Shown here piece by piece: positions 45,316 to 57,857 of a DNA stretch of 64,000 bases. Made by a program: the position numbers and the translations under genes. How positions within the stretch are numbered: the first letter of the stretch is position 1; each line of letters begins with the position of its first letter. The notes below the pieces were generated by a model. It searched no databases, was not told where the DNA came from, and saw only the letters and a program-made list of their open reading frames with translations. This stretch comes from Parasponia andersonii (Eukaryota > Streptophyta > Magnoliopsida > Rosales > Cannabaceae), in contig JXTB01000777.1 of assembly GCA_002914805.1 (NCBI GenBank), forward strand, positions 39,329 through 103,328, written 5' to 3'.

Positions 45316-48300
45316 TTAAATTTGTAGAATGTTGATCAAGTCCAAATAATGATTGAACTTGATCGATGTCACCACCTTGCTCATCACATCTGCAGGATTC
45401 TCAACAATCCTAATCTTCTGAAGTAGTATCTTTCCTTCATTAATAATACGTACATAGTATACTGGATTCTTCGCAAAGTGAATAGCACTCTGATTATCAG
45501 AATAAATACAGACATGCTTTTGAAAAACTCTCAACTCTTCCAATAATCTTTGTACCCAAATAGCTTCCTTCAGAGCCTCTGTAACTACCATGTACTCTGC
45601 CTACGTAGTAAACAAAGCAACTGTAGATTGCAACGTAGACTTCCCAACTGATTGGTGCTCTTGCATATGTAAATATGTATCCAGTAGCTGAACGACGTTT
45701 ATCCAAATTACCAGTGTAATTGGAATTAACATAACTAACCACACATTGACCAAGTCTATCATCCCGCTCAAAAACTAAACTAACATCTATAGTCTTCAAA
45801 AAGTACCATAGAATCCATTTCATAGCTTGCCAATGCTTTTTCCCTGGATCATGCATATACTTGCTCACAAGTCTAACTACATGTAAAATGTCGAATCTCG
45901 TACATACCATCATATACATCAAGCTACCAACCGCATTTGAATACAAAACTTGTGACATGTACTCTCGCTCTGCATCTATACTCAGAGACAAAGATGCACT
46001 AAGCTTGAAATAAGAAGCAAGCAGTGTACTGACAGGTTTTTATTGTTCAGTCATACCAAAACACCGTAATACTTTCTTCAGATATTGCTTTTGAGTCAAA
46101 CTAATCTTGCTTCTCCCTCTATCTCTGCTAATCTCTATATCGAGAATCTTCTTCATTTCAATAAGATCCTTCATCTCAAACTCTTGATTTAATTGAGTCT
46201 TCAACTTCTCAATTTCTTATTGATTTTTTGAATCTATCAATATATCATCAACATACAAGAGTAGATAAATAAAAAACCCACCTCAAAGCCTATGAAAATA
46301 CACGCAACTATCAAACTTACTTCTTGTATAGTTCTAACCCATCATAAACCGATCAAATCACTTGTACCACGGATTTGGCAATTGTTTCAACCCATAAAGT
46401 GATCTTTTCAGTTTGCAAACCCAATTTTCTTTTCAGCAAACTTGAATCCTTCTGGCTGAGACATATAAATTTCCTCTTGTAAATCACCGTATAACAACAT
46501 AATTTTCACATCTAATTGAACTAGTTTAAGATCCAACTGTGCTACCAAGGCTAACAAAATTCTAATGAAAGAATGTTTAATAAATGAAGAAAATACCTCA
46601 TTATAATCAATTCCCTCTAACTGAGCATAGCCTTTCACTACCAATCTTACCTTGAAGCGAACATCATTCTTATTGAGAAATCCTTTTTTCTTTGTATATA
46701 CCAATTTGTATCCAATTGCCTTCTTGTGCTTCGGTAGTCGAGCTAGCTCTCAAGTTTCATTCTTTTGAAGAGATTGCATTTCTTCATCCATTGCCTTCTC
46801 CTATTGTTCAGTTTCTGAACTTTTGATTGCATCTTTATACATGGAAGGAATATCATCATCTATAATGGGAAATACATAGGCCACCATATCAACAAATCAA
46901 GCAAGTTTACGAATTTCACGTCTTGGCTTATTATGTGCAATTGATTCTTGCTGTTGTTGAGACTCTTATGTTGGAATCTCATCATCATCTTCACTGTTCT
47001 CCTCTGCTAATGAAGTGTCGCCACTATTTTCAACAACATTAGCTAGAACTACTGTTATTATTTTCTCAAACTCCACATACTGCTGACTAGGCTCCACCTG
47101 TTGCAGAATACTCATGGTCTTCTATTACCCTATCCAACATAGCAGACTCATCAAAAGTAAACACCAAAGTCGAAATCTCTCTATACCTGAGCTGATACCT
47201 AAAAATAATGTTTTCTTGGCTCTCGGATCTAACTTGGATTCTTTCACATGATAATAGGCAGTGGAACCAAAGATATGTAAAGAATCATAATCACTAGCAG
47301 GTTTTTCAGACCATACCTCAAGAAGGGTTTTGCCTCTAATTGCAGTCGATGGCAAACGATTAACGAAATGACACATATACATAATTACCTCAGCTCAAAA
47401 ACTTTGCCCAACCTAGTATTAGATAACATACATCGAACCTTCTCTAGTAAAGTCCAATTTATGTGTTCTGTTGGACTGTAAAGTGACACATAATACCTTT
47501 AGATTGGCAAACTCCCAAAAATGAATCACTTCTATATTCTCCACCATTGTCTGATCAAAGTCGTTTGATCTTTCTATCCGTTTGAGTCTCAATCATCTTT
47601 TTCCATTTAAGAAAAACTTCAAGCACTTCATTCTTAGTCTTCATTACATATACCAAACTCTTTAAAAGTCATCGATAAAAGTGACAAAATAGTGCATACC
47701 TTTCAAAGAAGCTGTCTTGGTAGGTCCCCACACATCTGAATGAACATAATCCAGAATACCTTTAGTATTGTAAATTGTTATACTGAACTTCACTCTTGTC
47801 TATTTTCTTAGAACACAATATTTACAAAAATCCAACTTGCAGGTCTTCGCTCCTTTCAATAAGCTTTGCTTCACTAAACTAAAGAAAGTTTTTTCTCTTA
47901 TATGTCTCAAACGCATATGTCATAGTCTAGTAATTTCTGAAGCTTCGTCATCCTTAGAAACTATAGCAACTGATCCAATAATTGTATTACCATTATAGTA
48001 ATACAAGTTATTTCTTCTTGTATCTTTCATTACCATCAAAGAGCCTGAAGTGACTTTCAAAATTCCATCTCATATAGACATAGCGAAACCTTTAGATTCT
48101 AAAGCTCCCAAAGAGATGAGATTCTTCTTCAATTTCAGTACATACCGAACATCTGTCAGAACTCTAGTTGATCCATCATGATTCTTCAATCAAATTGAAC
48201 CTACCCCAATTGTCTTACACAATTCATCATTACCCATGTAAACAACTCCACTATTTAGCTCTTCAAAGTTGAAGAACCACTCCTTGTGAGGATACATTTG

Positions 48301-49200
48301 GTTAGTGCAACTCGAATATAAAATCTATTCATCACATTGTGATATCAAAGATTAACTAACTAGAACAAAATCTAACTCATCATCTTTGACTTCAGTTATA
48401 TATGCATCAGAAGTAGCCTTATCATTGCCTTTATTCTGTAACTTCGGACAATCTTTCTTCTAATTCCCTTTTTCACTACAAAAGGTACATTTATCCTTAC
48501 AGGTCTTTTCTTCGAATGAGATCTACCATTTTTCTCCTGCTTATAGCTTAACTACGTTCTCTTATTGTAAGCGCTTCTACTGAAATGTCCCTATTCTCCT
48601 TCTGATCTTTCTTTCAAATCACATTATTGTACAATACTATATTCACTTCATCGAAGGATAATTTTTCCTTTTCATGAAGAAACGTAATACGGAGATGATC
48701 TAACTCATCAGGAAAAGGCCCAATCAATAACATTGTTTTATCTTCATCTTTGAAGGATTCATCTAAATTCAACAAATCTGCTATCAACTGGTTAAAAATA
48801 TCAATGTAGTCACTAATAGTCGTACTAGGCATCAACTGGAGGCAGAAAAGTCTCTTTTTTAAGTATAGCTAATTCTCATTACTCTTCTTCATGTACTTGT
48901 TCTCGAACGCCTTCCACAGCTTACTTGCAGAAGTCTCCTTTATGAAAGGATACTTCTGTTCTCTACAAAAATATGAGCAGATCGTACCATAAGTTTGACA
49001 ATTGATCCTTCCCCATTCTTTATCATCCATTTTTTCTGGTTTTGTTTCTTCTAAAGTAATATCCTGATCTTGTTGATATATACCATCCAATACCTCGTAC
49101 TGTCAAAAACCAAGTTATTTCGACTATCAAATTTCTCTACATCGATTTTTGCACTAGTCACAGTCTTTGTCTTTGCCGGCATTGACGAAGATTCTGACAT
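45316..49200 (-). pseudogene. Copia gag-pol, decayed
   Basis: ATG at 49,198-49,200 opens gag (MSESSSMPAKTKTVT...). It continues with SASKLWKAFENKYMKKSNEN and a segment at 48,614-48,835 (ISDYIDIFNQLIADLLNLDE). Integrase C-terminal motifs lie at 47,125-47,382 (FVNRLPSTAIRGKTLLEVW). Reverse transcriptase has KGYAQLEGIDYNEVF (46,408-46,704) and an intact catalytic YVDD at 46,244-46,255. RNase H shows YSDNQSAIHFAKNP near 45,480. Many stops and frameshifts separate these blocks, so it is inactive. Confidence 0.85.
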
Positions 49201-49265
49201 TTCTGCTAATATTTCAAATAGCTACTAAACAAAACCTAGGGCGAACCTGCTTCTTTGATATTACT

Positions 49266-49725
49266 TGTTGTGCAGTGGAAGCATAACTACTCCAAATACT
49301 TATATTTAATACTAAGATAATATTAAATATAAACTACCAACTAGCTACTGAAATTAACGAAAGTAGAAATGTGCAGAAAATACTAAATGTAAAAATAAAA
49401 AAGAACACAAAATTTAGAGAGGTTCGGCAAATTACCTACATCCTCAAGGCATTACTGATCACTTCACTAACTTCAAATAAGAGGAAATACAAAATCTGAG
49501 CTATAATGCAAAAATCCAAAAACAAATGGGAAAAAGAGGTAAAAACAAACCTATGAAAGTCTTTAAGAATAAAGATCCTCACTAATAGAGAACTAATTTT
49601 GGAATAATTAAAACTAATTACAGAAGCTTTATTTATAGTCAATTGTAAACCCCAAATATTCATACACAAATAATGTGAAATAAAGCGCAAAATAATTACA
49701 AAAGTTAACAAGCCAAATTCTAAGA
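49266..49725 (-). repeat. 5' LTR of the copia element
   Basis: Plus-strand reading TGTTGTGCAGTGGAAGC ... AGCCAAATTCTAAGA; the terminal CA pair is altered to GA at this end. Confidence 0.82.
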
Positions 49726-49973
49726 TTACATACCATAACAATTCACTCACGTATTAAGCCACAATTAGTAATATCATATGTAAATAAGCTTATAGCAAAA
49801 TTCAATAAAGGGAGAAAAAGGATAAGTTAAAGGGATTTAAAAAAAATAGAGAAAGAAAAACGTGAAGGGCACACCGCACACCCAAGTTTTAAGGAGGAAA
49901 AATGCGGAACTTTCAAACAATGTTACAAGCTAAACTGTAATTTGGTCCAAATAAATACTAAAGACATTTTTTA

Positions 49974-52696
49974 CTATTCTAATGTAACTAAGCCAAGCAC
50001 TTCAAACTCTACCTCTATAATGCAAGCGTCATTCACCAGGAAACCATTTTCTGGGTCTTTGAATTTGGTCAGTGACATAAAGTCGCGGAAACCCTTGGTC
50101 AAGCTTGCAGATGAGAACCAACAGTTTTCTGAAAAACAAAATTGTAAGCTAGGAATTAAATTACACCTTGTGATCATAAATAAAATCAAAGACAACGAAG
50201 TAATATAGCAAAAATATAAGGTCTTCATCACTAACAAATGAATATGTAAATGAAGAGGAAAAACATTTAATTATCAGTGTATAGTTCTAATCTCACCACT
50301 TCTTTCGAAATGGTTGCCTTTTGTTTGGTCCCTCATGCGCACAATATAACGCGAAAATAGTTTAGTTCCCGGGGGAAGAGATAAAGAGTCCACTTCTAGA
50401 CCCACAGAAATGATATTGTTGTTCCTGATCTTCACTTCTGGTTGGCATCCACTAGGAAAGAATACAATCCTCCTGGGAGAGCCAACAATGAAAATACCTA
50501 GTTATACATATATTTGTTGCTGCAGGTTTGTGAACCTCGGATTATATCAACACTATATAGCATCAAACACTATGCAAATATAAGAACATTAAAAAAATTT
50601 GACAGTTTATGAACCTTCACTAATTCATGGGTTTGCATTTGATGAGTCATGAGTAGTATAGACTCATACCATTTGTAGTCTCCACCAACAAAGAGCTTAG
50701 ATTCATAACAGTCAACTGTTTTTCTCGAGAAACTATCGAACATCCAAGCATGCTTGTAAGTTACAGGATCCTTTATCATTGATAGACGCTCTACTTTGGA
50801 TGTACTTTTGACGATGAAAACCTCTACGCCGAAACTACAAGTGTCATTGACAATGTAACCATTGGAAGGATTGTTAAATGTTTCAAGGTCCAGGAATTTG
50901 GCTATACCACATTGAGTCTTCATACAATGAAATCGCCTCACTGTTGCATCTGTATATTTTATCAGAAAGGTAGAGATTAGAAGGGAGATATGCTACCACA
51001 TACATATATAGCAAACTAGTGTAGTAAACTTGATCCTTATAAAACATAACAAAAAGGGTATTATGTGACTGCTGTTACAAATCTTATAGTGATCACCAGA
51101 GTTTTTTTATTTTTTTTTTTCAAACCAAAATTGGTGTTTGATAACTCCATTTTTGGCCAAATTATTTCATTACTTGCTATCATAGATAAAAGACAATCGA
51201 ACAATATTCAACCAAAACTAACTTTCACAACTATATTGAGAGTCTAAAGACATGCTGCCAACATAATTGAAGACAATGGTGCTTAAAGTTTGTAAGAAGA
51301 ACAAAAGCATGCCATTTTCCATATGTACTAAATGACAAAGTGGAAATACATGATCAATTTTAGACATCCAACTGAAAATTTTAAAGGATTATTTGAAAAT
51401 ATGCACCAAACAGAGGAACCACGAGTAACTCAGCAAAAGAAATTATAAGCACATGGTTCTTGTTGCACAAAACAGAGGAACCACGAGTAACTAAGCAAAA
51501 GAAATTACAAGCATTATTCTTGTTATTATTTGTTACTAAAACATGGATTAAGGAAACTTTTTTTTTTCCTGGTAAAATTTTCAACTTAAAAAGTTCAGAA
51601 GCTACCTTGGAAACCAACATACTTGTCATGAATCTGATCGAATACAAAGAAATTAAAGATAGCATAAACTTCCCAACCAGCAGGGAAAGAAGTTGTATCC
51701 ACCATTTCTAAGTACAAAGAGATATGATCTTGGCCTTCTTTGGTTTTGTTCCCAGTTGGGTATATAGAAAATCTCCTACACATAATAGGTTTCACTGTCA
51801 GAACTCCCACAGTAATCTAGTAAGCATGATAAACTACTTTTTTTTTTTTTTTTTAACAAAGCAATTATTACAAACATTATACTCAAAAAATATATCGAGT
51901 TATCTTGTTACGTTATCATAAAAAAATAATAACAATAATAATGAACTAATATTAGCTCCAATTGCATAGTTTCTTTGATTTTTTTAATTATCATACTTCG
52001 AGTTCATATAAATTATAAAATAACGGACCATTTGTAGCCCCCTGCTTCAAATTCAGAGCTATACTTTTCTACCGAAACTTTTGAAAGTGAGGAAAAGGAG
52101 TCAACTTTGAGCAAATGATGACTAGGCAGAGCATCTCTTCCTTCAAAAAAGTTAAAAAACAATAAATAAGGTTTTTTTTATTAAAAAAAAAACCCAACAA
52201 ATAAAAAATAACAAGACAGTGTAAACAAATATAGTTAACTATACGAGTACTATCACATTACTTTTGCAAATCAGCTATGTCGATTTTTAATCTCTCTTTT
52301 TTTCTTTTTCTTTTTTTTGAGGGAAGGGTTTTTAAAAGTAATATAACGATAATAAGCAATTTTAATAATAATAATCAATAAATAAATAAAATTCTTACCA
52401 TGAAGTTTAGCCTCCAGAAGGGGGCTTATGTTTAACTGTTTTAACAATTTTGGGGAAGGAGGAGGAGATGTTTGGGTGGAAGAATCCGCAGCAGAAGAAG
52501 TAGTACTACATGGAGGAGAAGAAGGAGCAGTTTGAAATCCAGTGTCGTAATTATGATCCTTACAGTCGTTTGAAAAAGGATCTGCAGAGAGCAAAATATA
52601 AGGTTGTTCTGAAGCCTCTTCACTTTTATTGGGCTTCTGAGACGACTTGTCGTATGATGATGGGAGATGAGGAAGCGCAGGAGGTGAAGATGCCAT
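49974..52696 (-). CDS. Double-MATH (TRAF-like) domain protein, intact, 396 aa
   Basis: Six exons: 52,696-52,399, 52,140-52,029, 51,775-51,606, 50,949-50,670, 50,472-50,297 and 50,128-49,974. Total 1,191 bases, open throughout. Splice sites are GT/AG; the donor of exon 2 (GTCCGT) is weak. Exon 1 (1-99) is Ser/Pro-rich, with LSADPFSNDC and GFQTAPSSPP. MATH 1 (about 100-240) contains FEAGGYKW, FDQIHDKYVG and NGYIVNDTCSFGVEVFIV. MATH 2 (about 257-396) contains FVGGDYKW, FERSG and FMSLTKFKDPENGFLVND, and ends GLVTLE. Expected to be a soluble peptide-binding adaptor. Exon lengths and phases match the paralogues, so they arose by tandem duplication. A copia element sits 248 bp past the stop and could supply the polyadenylation region. 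Confidence 0.9.
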
Positions 52697-55600
52697 TAAC
52701 GATCAGGGAACTTAACTAAAACTCAACAATTCCAAGCGAAGGTTAAGCTCTGAGTACTTTCTTTTAAATGAGGGAAACCTCTGAGTCAATTATTTTGGCT
52801 TTTCATATGGATCGTATTATTGGATTTCACTTTCTCGTCTTTTGTTCCTTCACTTTGAAGGAGAACTACTTTTTTTTTTTTTGGTTGTTGGAAATAGTTG
52901 GGGTACTTTTTCTTTTCCTTTCTTTTCCACGGTGAAATTATATATTTTTTCTCTTGCTATATTATATTATTGTCTTTGTGTGACTCCAAAATTGTAATTT
53001 TAATGCCAAGACACTGTTTTTGTCTGTTTTAGTTCCTAAAAACAATATTCCTTTGGTGGTTAGACTTAGACATAAAGTGTTATAGGTTTACCAAACTAAT
53101 CTAGATTTACTGCCATTATCATGTTTCTTGGGTTTGGCAATTGCTTCTTCCACAGAAAATAGTGAAAAAAAGGTACAATGAGAAATAATGCAATGTATAA
53201 ATATTCTAGAGCAAAATTAGGAATTTAAAGCAACACAAAAATTAATTTTTCTTATTGTACTTAAACTTTCTTCTCTCTTGTTCCAACTTGTGTTTCTCTT
53301 TTTTCTTCCTTTTTAGTTTTGTGTTTCTTGCGTTGTATTATTTTTACAATTGGAGCAGGCCTATTTATAGGCGCTAAGGTAAGATCCATCAAGTAGCAAC
53401 TTGACGGTGATGGCATCTATAAAGGATTTTGTGCCTTCTAAAAGCATCTCACAACATTAAACTTCTAAGAAAATATAACGGCATCCGTACAATTTTTTCA
53501 ATGACACTTCCTCTCGGATGCTCGTCATACAACAATATGTCTCTTTAAAACTCTACTAGTACAGTTAAGAAAAAAAAATTCCTATGGGAAAACATCCCAG
53601 AATTGAAGGCAAAAAGAACGTACTATTCTTGTTCATAATATTCAACTCTATTTCGTTTTCATCGAAAAACTTTAAATTTAGTCATTTTAATCTTTGAACT
53701 TTAAAAATTATTTTCCAATTTGTTTAGTGATCGGTTTTACGGAAACGATAACATACAGCTAAAATATGAGTTGAAAAAATTTGGATAAAATAAAAAAAAT
53801 AAGGCACATAAAAGAATTAATGTGATTCACCCAATTTAGGTTACATTCACGGATAAGGCTGTGAAGAATTTCACTATGAAAAGGAGATTACAACTCACTT
53901 CTTTCTAAATACAAGAAGAGAACAAATGAACATCTCTCTCTTGAAATAGGAGAAAACACTCTCTCTAAACAATTTAGGAGAAAACAAGCGGGACACTAAG
54001 AGGAATTCCTAGGCTTGAATTCTCTCTTAGAAAGAAAGAAGATTTAGAATGGGATGCAAAACAAGTGACGAAGCCCTCTGTATTTATAGAACTTAAAAGG
54101 TGATGTGAACACTATCTTTTACTATTGCTATTCCGGCTGCTCTTTTCACTATTGCTATTGTGGCTGCCCTTTTTACTATTCCTATTGCGACTTCCTTTTT
54201 TACTATTCCTATTGCAGCTGCCTTTTCACTGTTCTTATTGCGGCCGGTTGGTGAGCTGCAATTATTGATTTGTTCAATAAGATTGACATGAGCATGATAG
54301 AGTGGAACTATATTTCCTCGTTAGACTTCAAATTAAACTATCAAAGGAAGACAACTTCATCTACCGATTCAAATATGTCAAGGATATTGTTAAAAATGTT
54401 AAAAGATAAAGCATTTCATGAATTATGAGCAGATAACTAGCAAACCATATTTTTTAGTAGTGAAATATTTGTTTTAGGTATTACTAAATAATTAATTAAT
54501 TAAATTAATAATTAATTAATTACGTTGTAACACATATGAAAATTTGTTGTAACAATGATTGCATATGTTGCAACAGAACATAAAAATAAAGAGCTGAATA
54601 TAAGACTTTTTTAACATAGTTCAGACCTCTCCTATTCTATGGGGTCATATCCAGAAATTAAATAAATTAGTAAAGTATCAAGATTATAAACACTAATTGA
54701 CTAATACAATAAAAGACTCCTTTTTTTCAATTGCCGCAATGTGTTATAACAATTCCACAAATTTTGTTTAGCGAGCTCCTCTTGTCTTGTTGATCCTTCG
54801 CACATGAATTCTCTTCACTGGTCCATATCTCTTTTCTCCCGAAGACGAAATATTCTTCCCCTTGAATAGCAAGATGTACTCAAATAAAGTACCTAAAAAA
54901 CTTTAAAGCTCTTTAATTTCACAATGGCAATAGAACAAACTCTATGCATTACATAAAAACTCTCTCAAAGAGTATTTTCTCTCAAAATAAAGTGCATACA
55001 AATCTCTTGGACTTGTTGAGCTTTTATAAATAAATTTCTAGCCCCGATTTCGTGCTCTCTTAGTGTAAATAGGATGAAAATAAGAAAGGAATGATTTGCC
55101 ACAAAATTTGTTGTCATTCTTTATTTGGACAATCAAAAATCTGTTATAACAACTTTCATGAATTGTTCCTAAAAAGTGTCTAGGTGCATTGAGAGAAATT
55201 TTTCACGATTTTGTTTCTTTTTAATCAGATGAAATCACTCTTATTTACCTGTAAAAATATTCTTTAATGGCAAGGATTGATTTCACAATTAATTAGAGTC
55301 AATAATAATCAAATAAGAAAACTTTCCATAAATAGTGAAATCTGTTATAATGGATTTCATCAGAAAATTCTGACAGCTTATAAAATTAATTACATTAATT
55401 TAATAAGAACGTAATCTGCACCATAATGGACAAAATATCCTCTTGATTTTATTAATATACCAGTCAATAATCATTATCCAATATTTGAGAAAATAAAGAG
55501 TAAAAATCAAGCTAAAAATGAAAACTCGATCAAGGGAAAAATGAGATAAAATATCTCATCAATTAGGTTCACCTTGGTCACTAAAATCCATCAGCAACAA

Positions 55601-56070
55601 TCCCTATTATCCTTCTAGAAATATTAAATAAAGAAAATTAGATCAAAAGATGCAAGAGCAAAAAGTTTTCAAAATTAGATTACTAATCCATGGTGAGTAA
55701 TCCTATAAATATATTGCAATAAGTAATTTATTGTAACAATTTGTTAGTTTTCTTGCAACAACTTGAATTTATTGTTTTTTCCAATTTGTTTACCAACACA
55801 GGTCAACATTGCCAGTTTATTTGCCTAACACACAGGTCAACATCTTAGACCTAACAAGTAGCGCAAACTGAAAAGGAGCTTGTGTACTCGGTATCATCAA
55901 AATAGAAAACAAGTTCCAAAATCACATTTAAAATAAAGAAATAAACCACTAAATGTATATTTAAACTTCATCAACAAAGTAGCATCAGAACTAATAAAGT
56001 TAAATCATCCGCTGCTGAATGCATTATAAGAAGATAATAAGACTCCAGAGAAGGAGCGTCGATAGTATAA
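52697..56070. other. Intergenic region with possible LTR debris
   Basis: No gene was recognised. A segment near 53,820-53,900 (ATTCACCCAATTTAGG...GAAGAATTTCACTATGA) resembles transcribed leaders or LTRs of copia-type elements. Between 54,510 and 55,800 the phrase TGTTGTAACAA and close variants recur, suggesting unclassified repeat remnants. A minisatellite lies at 54,117-54,248. Confidence 0.4.
54117..54248. repeat. Minisatellite, about five copies of a 26-28 bp unit
   Basis: Successive units read roughly TTTTCACTATTGCTATTGTGGCTGCC with substitutions and 1-2 base length changes. The unit is more GC-rich than its flanks. Confidence 0.7.
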
Positions 56071-57857
56071 TTATTCCGATGTCTTCAGCAAACCAAGCAC
56101 TTTAAACACTACTTCAGTGATGCAAGTGTCATCCACCAGAAAACCCCTTTTCGGATCTTTGAATTCGGACAGAGACCAGAACCGCCTGGCACCCCAACTA
56201 CAAGATGATGACGTGGAGAAAAGACTAATACCTAAGAAAAAAACCAAATAAAAGTTCCTATATATGATCATATAATGAACAAGGACTGCAGCGAAACTAT
56301 AGCACCATCCACTGGTAAAACTAGCAACTCAAGAAAATTAAAAGTTCAAATTGAAAAGAAAACACGGTTATCACACCTTTAAATTCGGAATGATTACGTG
56401 TGATTTGGTCCTCAACACGCAAAATGTAATTAACCAACAGCTTTGTGCTTCAAGGAAGGGTTGAACCATCCAATTCTAAAAACACTGAAATGCAGTTTCC
56501 ATGACCCTCAGCAAATCCACTGGGATAGAGCAAAAGCCTCCTGAAATTATTATTGTTACAATTACATAAGAGCTATATACAATGGAAAGGGAAAAATGTA
56601 TTATACTCTCTTTAAAAATAAAAAATAAAAACAATAACCATCAAAATTAAATGCTTACCACTTATAGCATCCACGGAAAAAAAAAAAAAATTGGATTCAC
56701 TTCGTCTAGGAATTTCGAAAGAATAACGATTAAGCTTCCACGTATTAGTGCAAGTCACAGGATCATTGATCAAGGGCAAATACTGTCCCTGAATTGAATT
56801 TTTTATAACAAAAACCTCAGCACCAAAAGTGCATTCGCCGTTGACAAGATAACCCTTGGTAGGATTGTTAAATGTTTCGAGATCAATGAATTTTGCATGC
56901 AATGCCCCAGAGAGTCTTCATTGGATGAAAACGCCTTACAATCACATCTGCAGTAAGGGAAACATTTACTAATATAATCTGTATTAGATAGGCACATATA
57001 TGATTAATAATAAGTTGTAATTATTTTAGTATGTATGCCTTGATCTGTTTCTATGTTTTCTAGAGACATATATATGTATATAGTACACCTTTCAATATCT
57101 GATTCACATTAACTAATCCTTATGAGAAAGAAAGCTAGGAAAGTGTCTTAATTTCTTTTCTATCATTCATGTGTTTATCTAGACAATCAGGCAAGAAACC
57201 ATGTGTGCGCAATTCTAATGTTTGTCTTATTACTTCTTGATACTTTCAAATGTATTATGTACAGAGTTGGATAAAACTAAAAATATATTTATCCATTCCG
57301 CAATCAATTAATCAAACATCAACACCACCTATTATGGAGAAATTAGTTTATATTTCAGCATATAAAATAGTACATTCGGAAACAAAACAGAGTTTGGTAT
57401 AAGAATATTAAACGATCAATTATAAGTACTACCTTTAAGTCCAACATACTTGTCGCGAATCTGATCAAAGAAAAAGAAAGTTAAAAGTTGGAACAACCTC
57501 CCAGCCAGTAGGTAAAGAACTAGTTTCCACCAGTTTCAAGTAAAAGGATACATGATCTTTTCCACCGTACTCCCGAGTTGGGTAAATTGAAACTTTCCTG
57601 GTTTATTTGGGCAAAATAATTTGATACCAACAAGTTAGAGACTTCTGCACAAGTATGTAAACGTAACTACTTTGTTACTAATAAATAAACCAAAGCAAAC
57701 ATTGACATTAAAGTCTCTTGATATAAAAACGCATATGTAAACCATTTATAGCCTCCTGCTTCAAACTCTTCTGCGTAGTAGAACTCTATTGAAGCCTTTG
57801 AAAAAAGGCTGAAGTTCTTAACTTCCAACAGGAAGTGACTTGGCGTAGCGTCTCTGC
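56071..57857 (-). pseudogene. Double-MATH (TRAF-like) pseudogene, exons 2-6
   Basis: Exons are placed at 57,857-57,743, 57,597-57,433, 56,947-56,659, 56,540-56,377 and 56,231-56,071, all with GT/AG borders. The lesions are as follows. Exon 3 has one extra base before FDQIRDKYVG (so ...FNFLFL, stop). Exon 4 has four extra bases after GIA, and its T run at 56,677-56,690 changes the frame before YKW. Exon 5 has TGA where the paralogues have Ala or Pro-Gly (STLP, stop, STKLLV). Exons 2 and 6 are open. The Ser/Pro-rich exon 1 was not found in the 0.8 kb upstream. Splice sites are still good, so decay may be recent or transcripts may persist. Confidence 0.82.

Larger units (their letters stand above)
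44739..49725 (-). mobile_element. Ty1/copia element, Tork/TNT1-like, minus strand, about 5 kb
   Basis: LTRs lie at 49,266-49,725 (5', in element orientation) and 44,739-45,215 (3'). Just inside the 3' LTR is the minus-strand tract CAAGGTGGAGATTG, a typical copia polypurine tract. Next to the 5' LTR a degraded primer site (TAATATCAAAGAAGC) is seen. Domain order gag-protease-integrase-RT-RNase H identifies copia. No clear target duplication was found. It ends 248 bp beyond the stop codon of the 396-aa MATH gene. Confidence 0.85.

Noticed and set aside
44720..49740. Target duplication around the copia element
   Set aside because: Flanks TGCAA and TTACA do not match convincingly, so none is claimed.
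54480..54530. Palindromic AATTAATTAATT tract considered as a hairpin or regulatory site
   Set aside because: Simple AT repeat of this kind is expected by chance in such AT-rich DNA.
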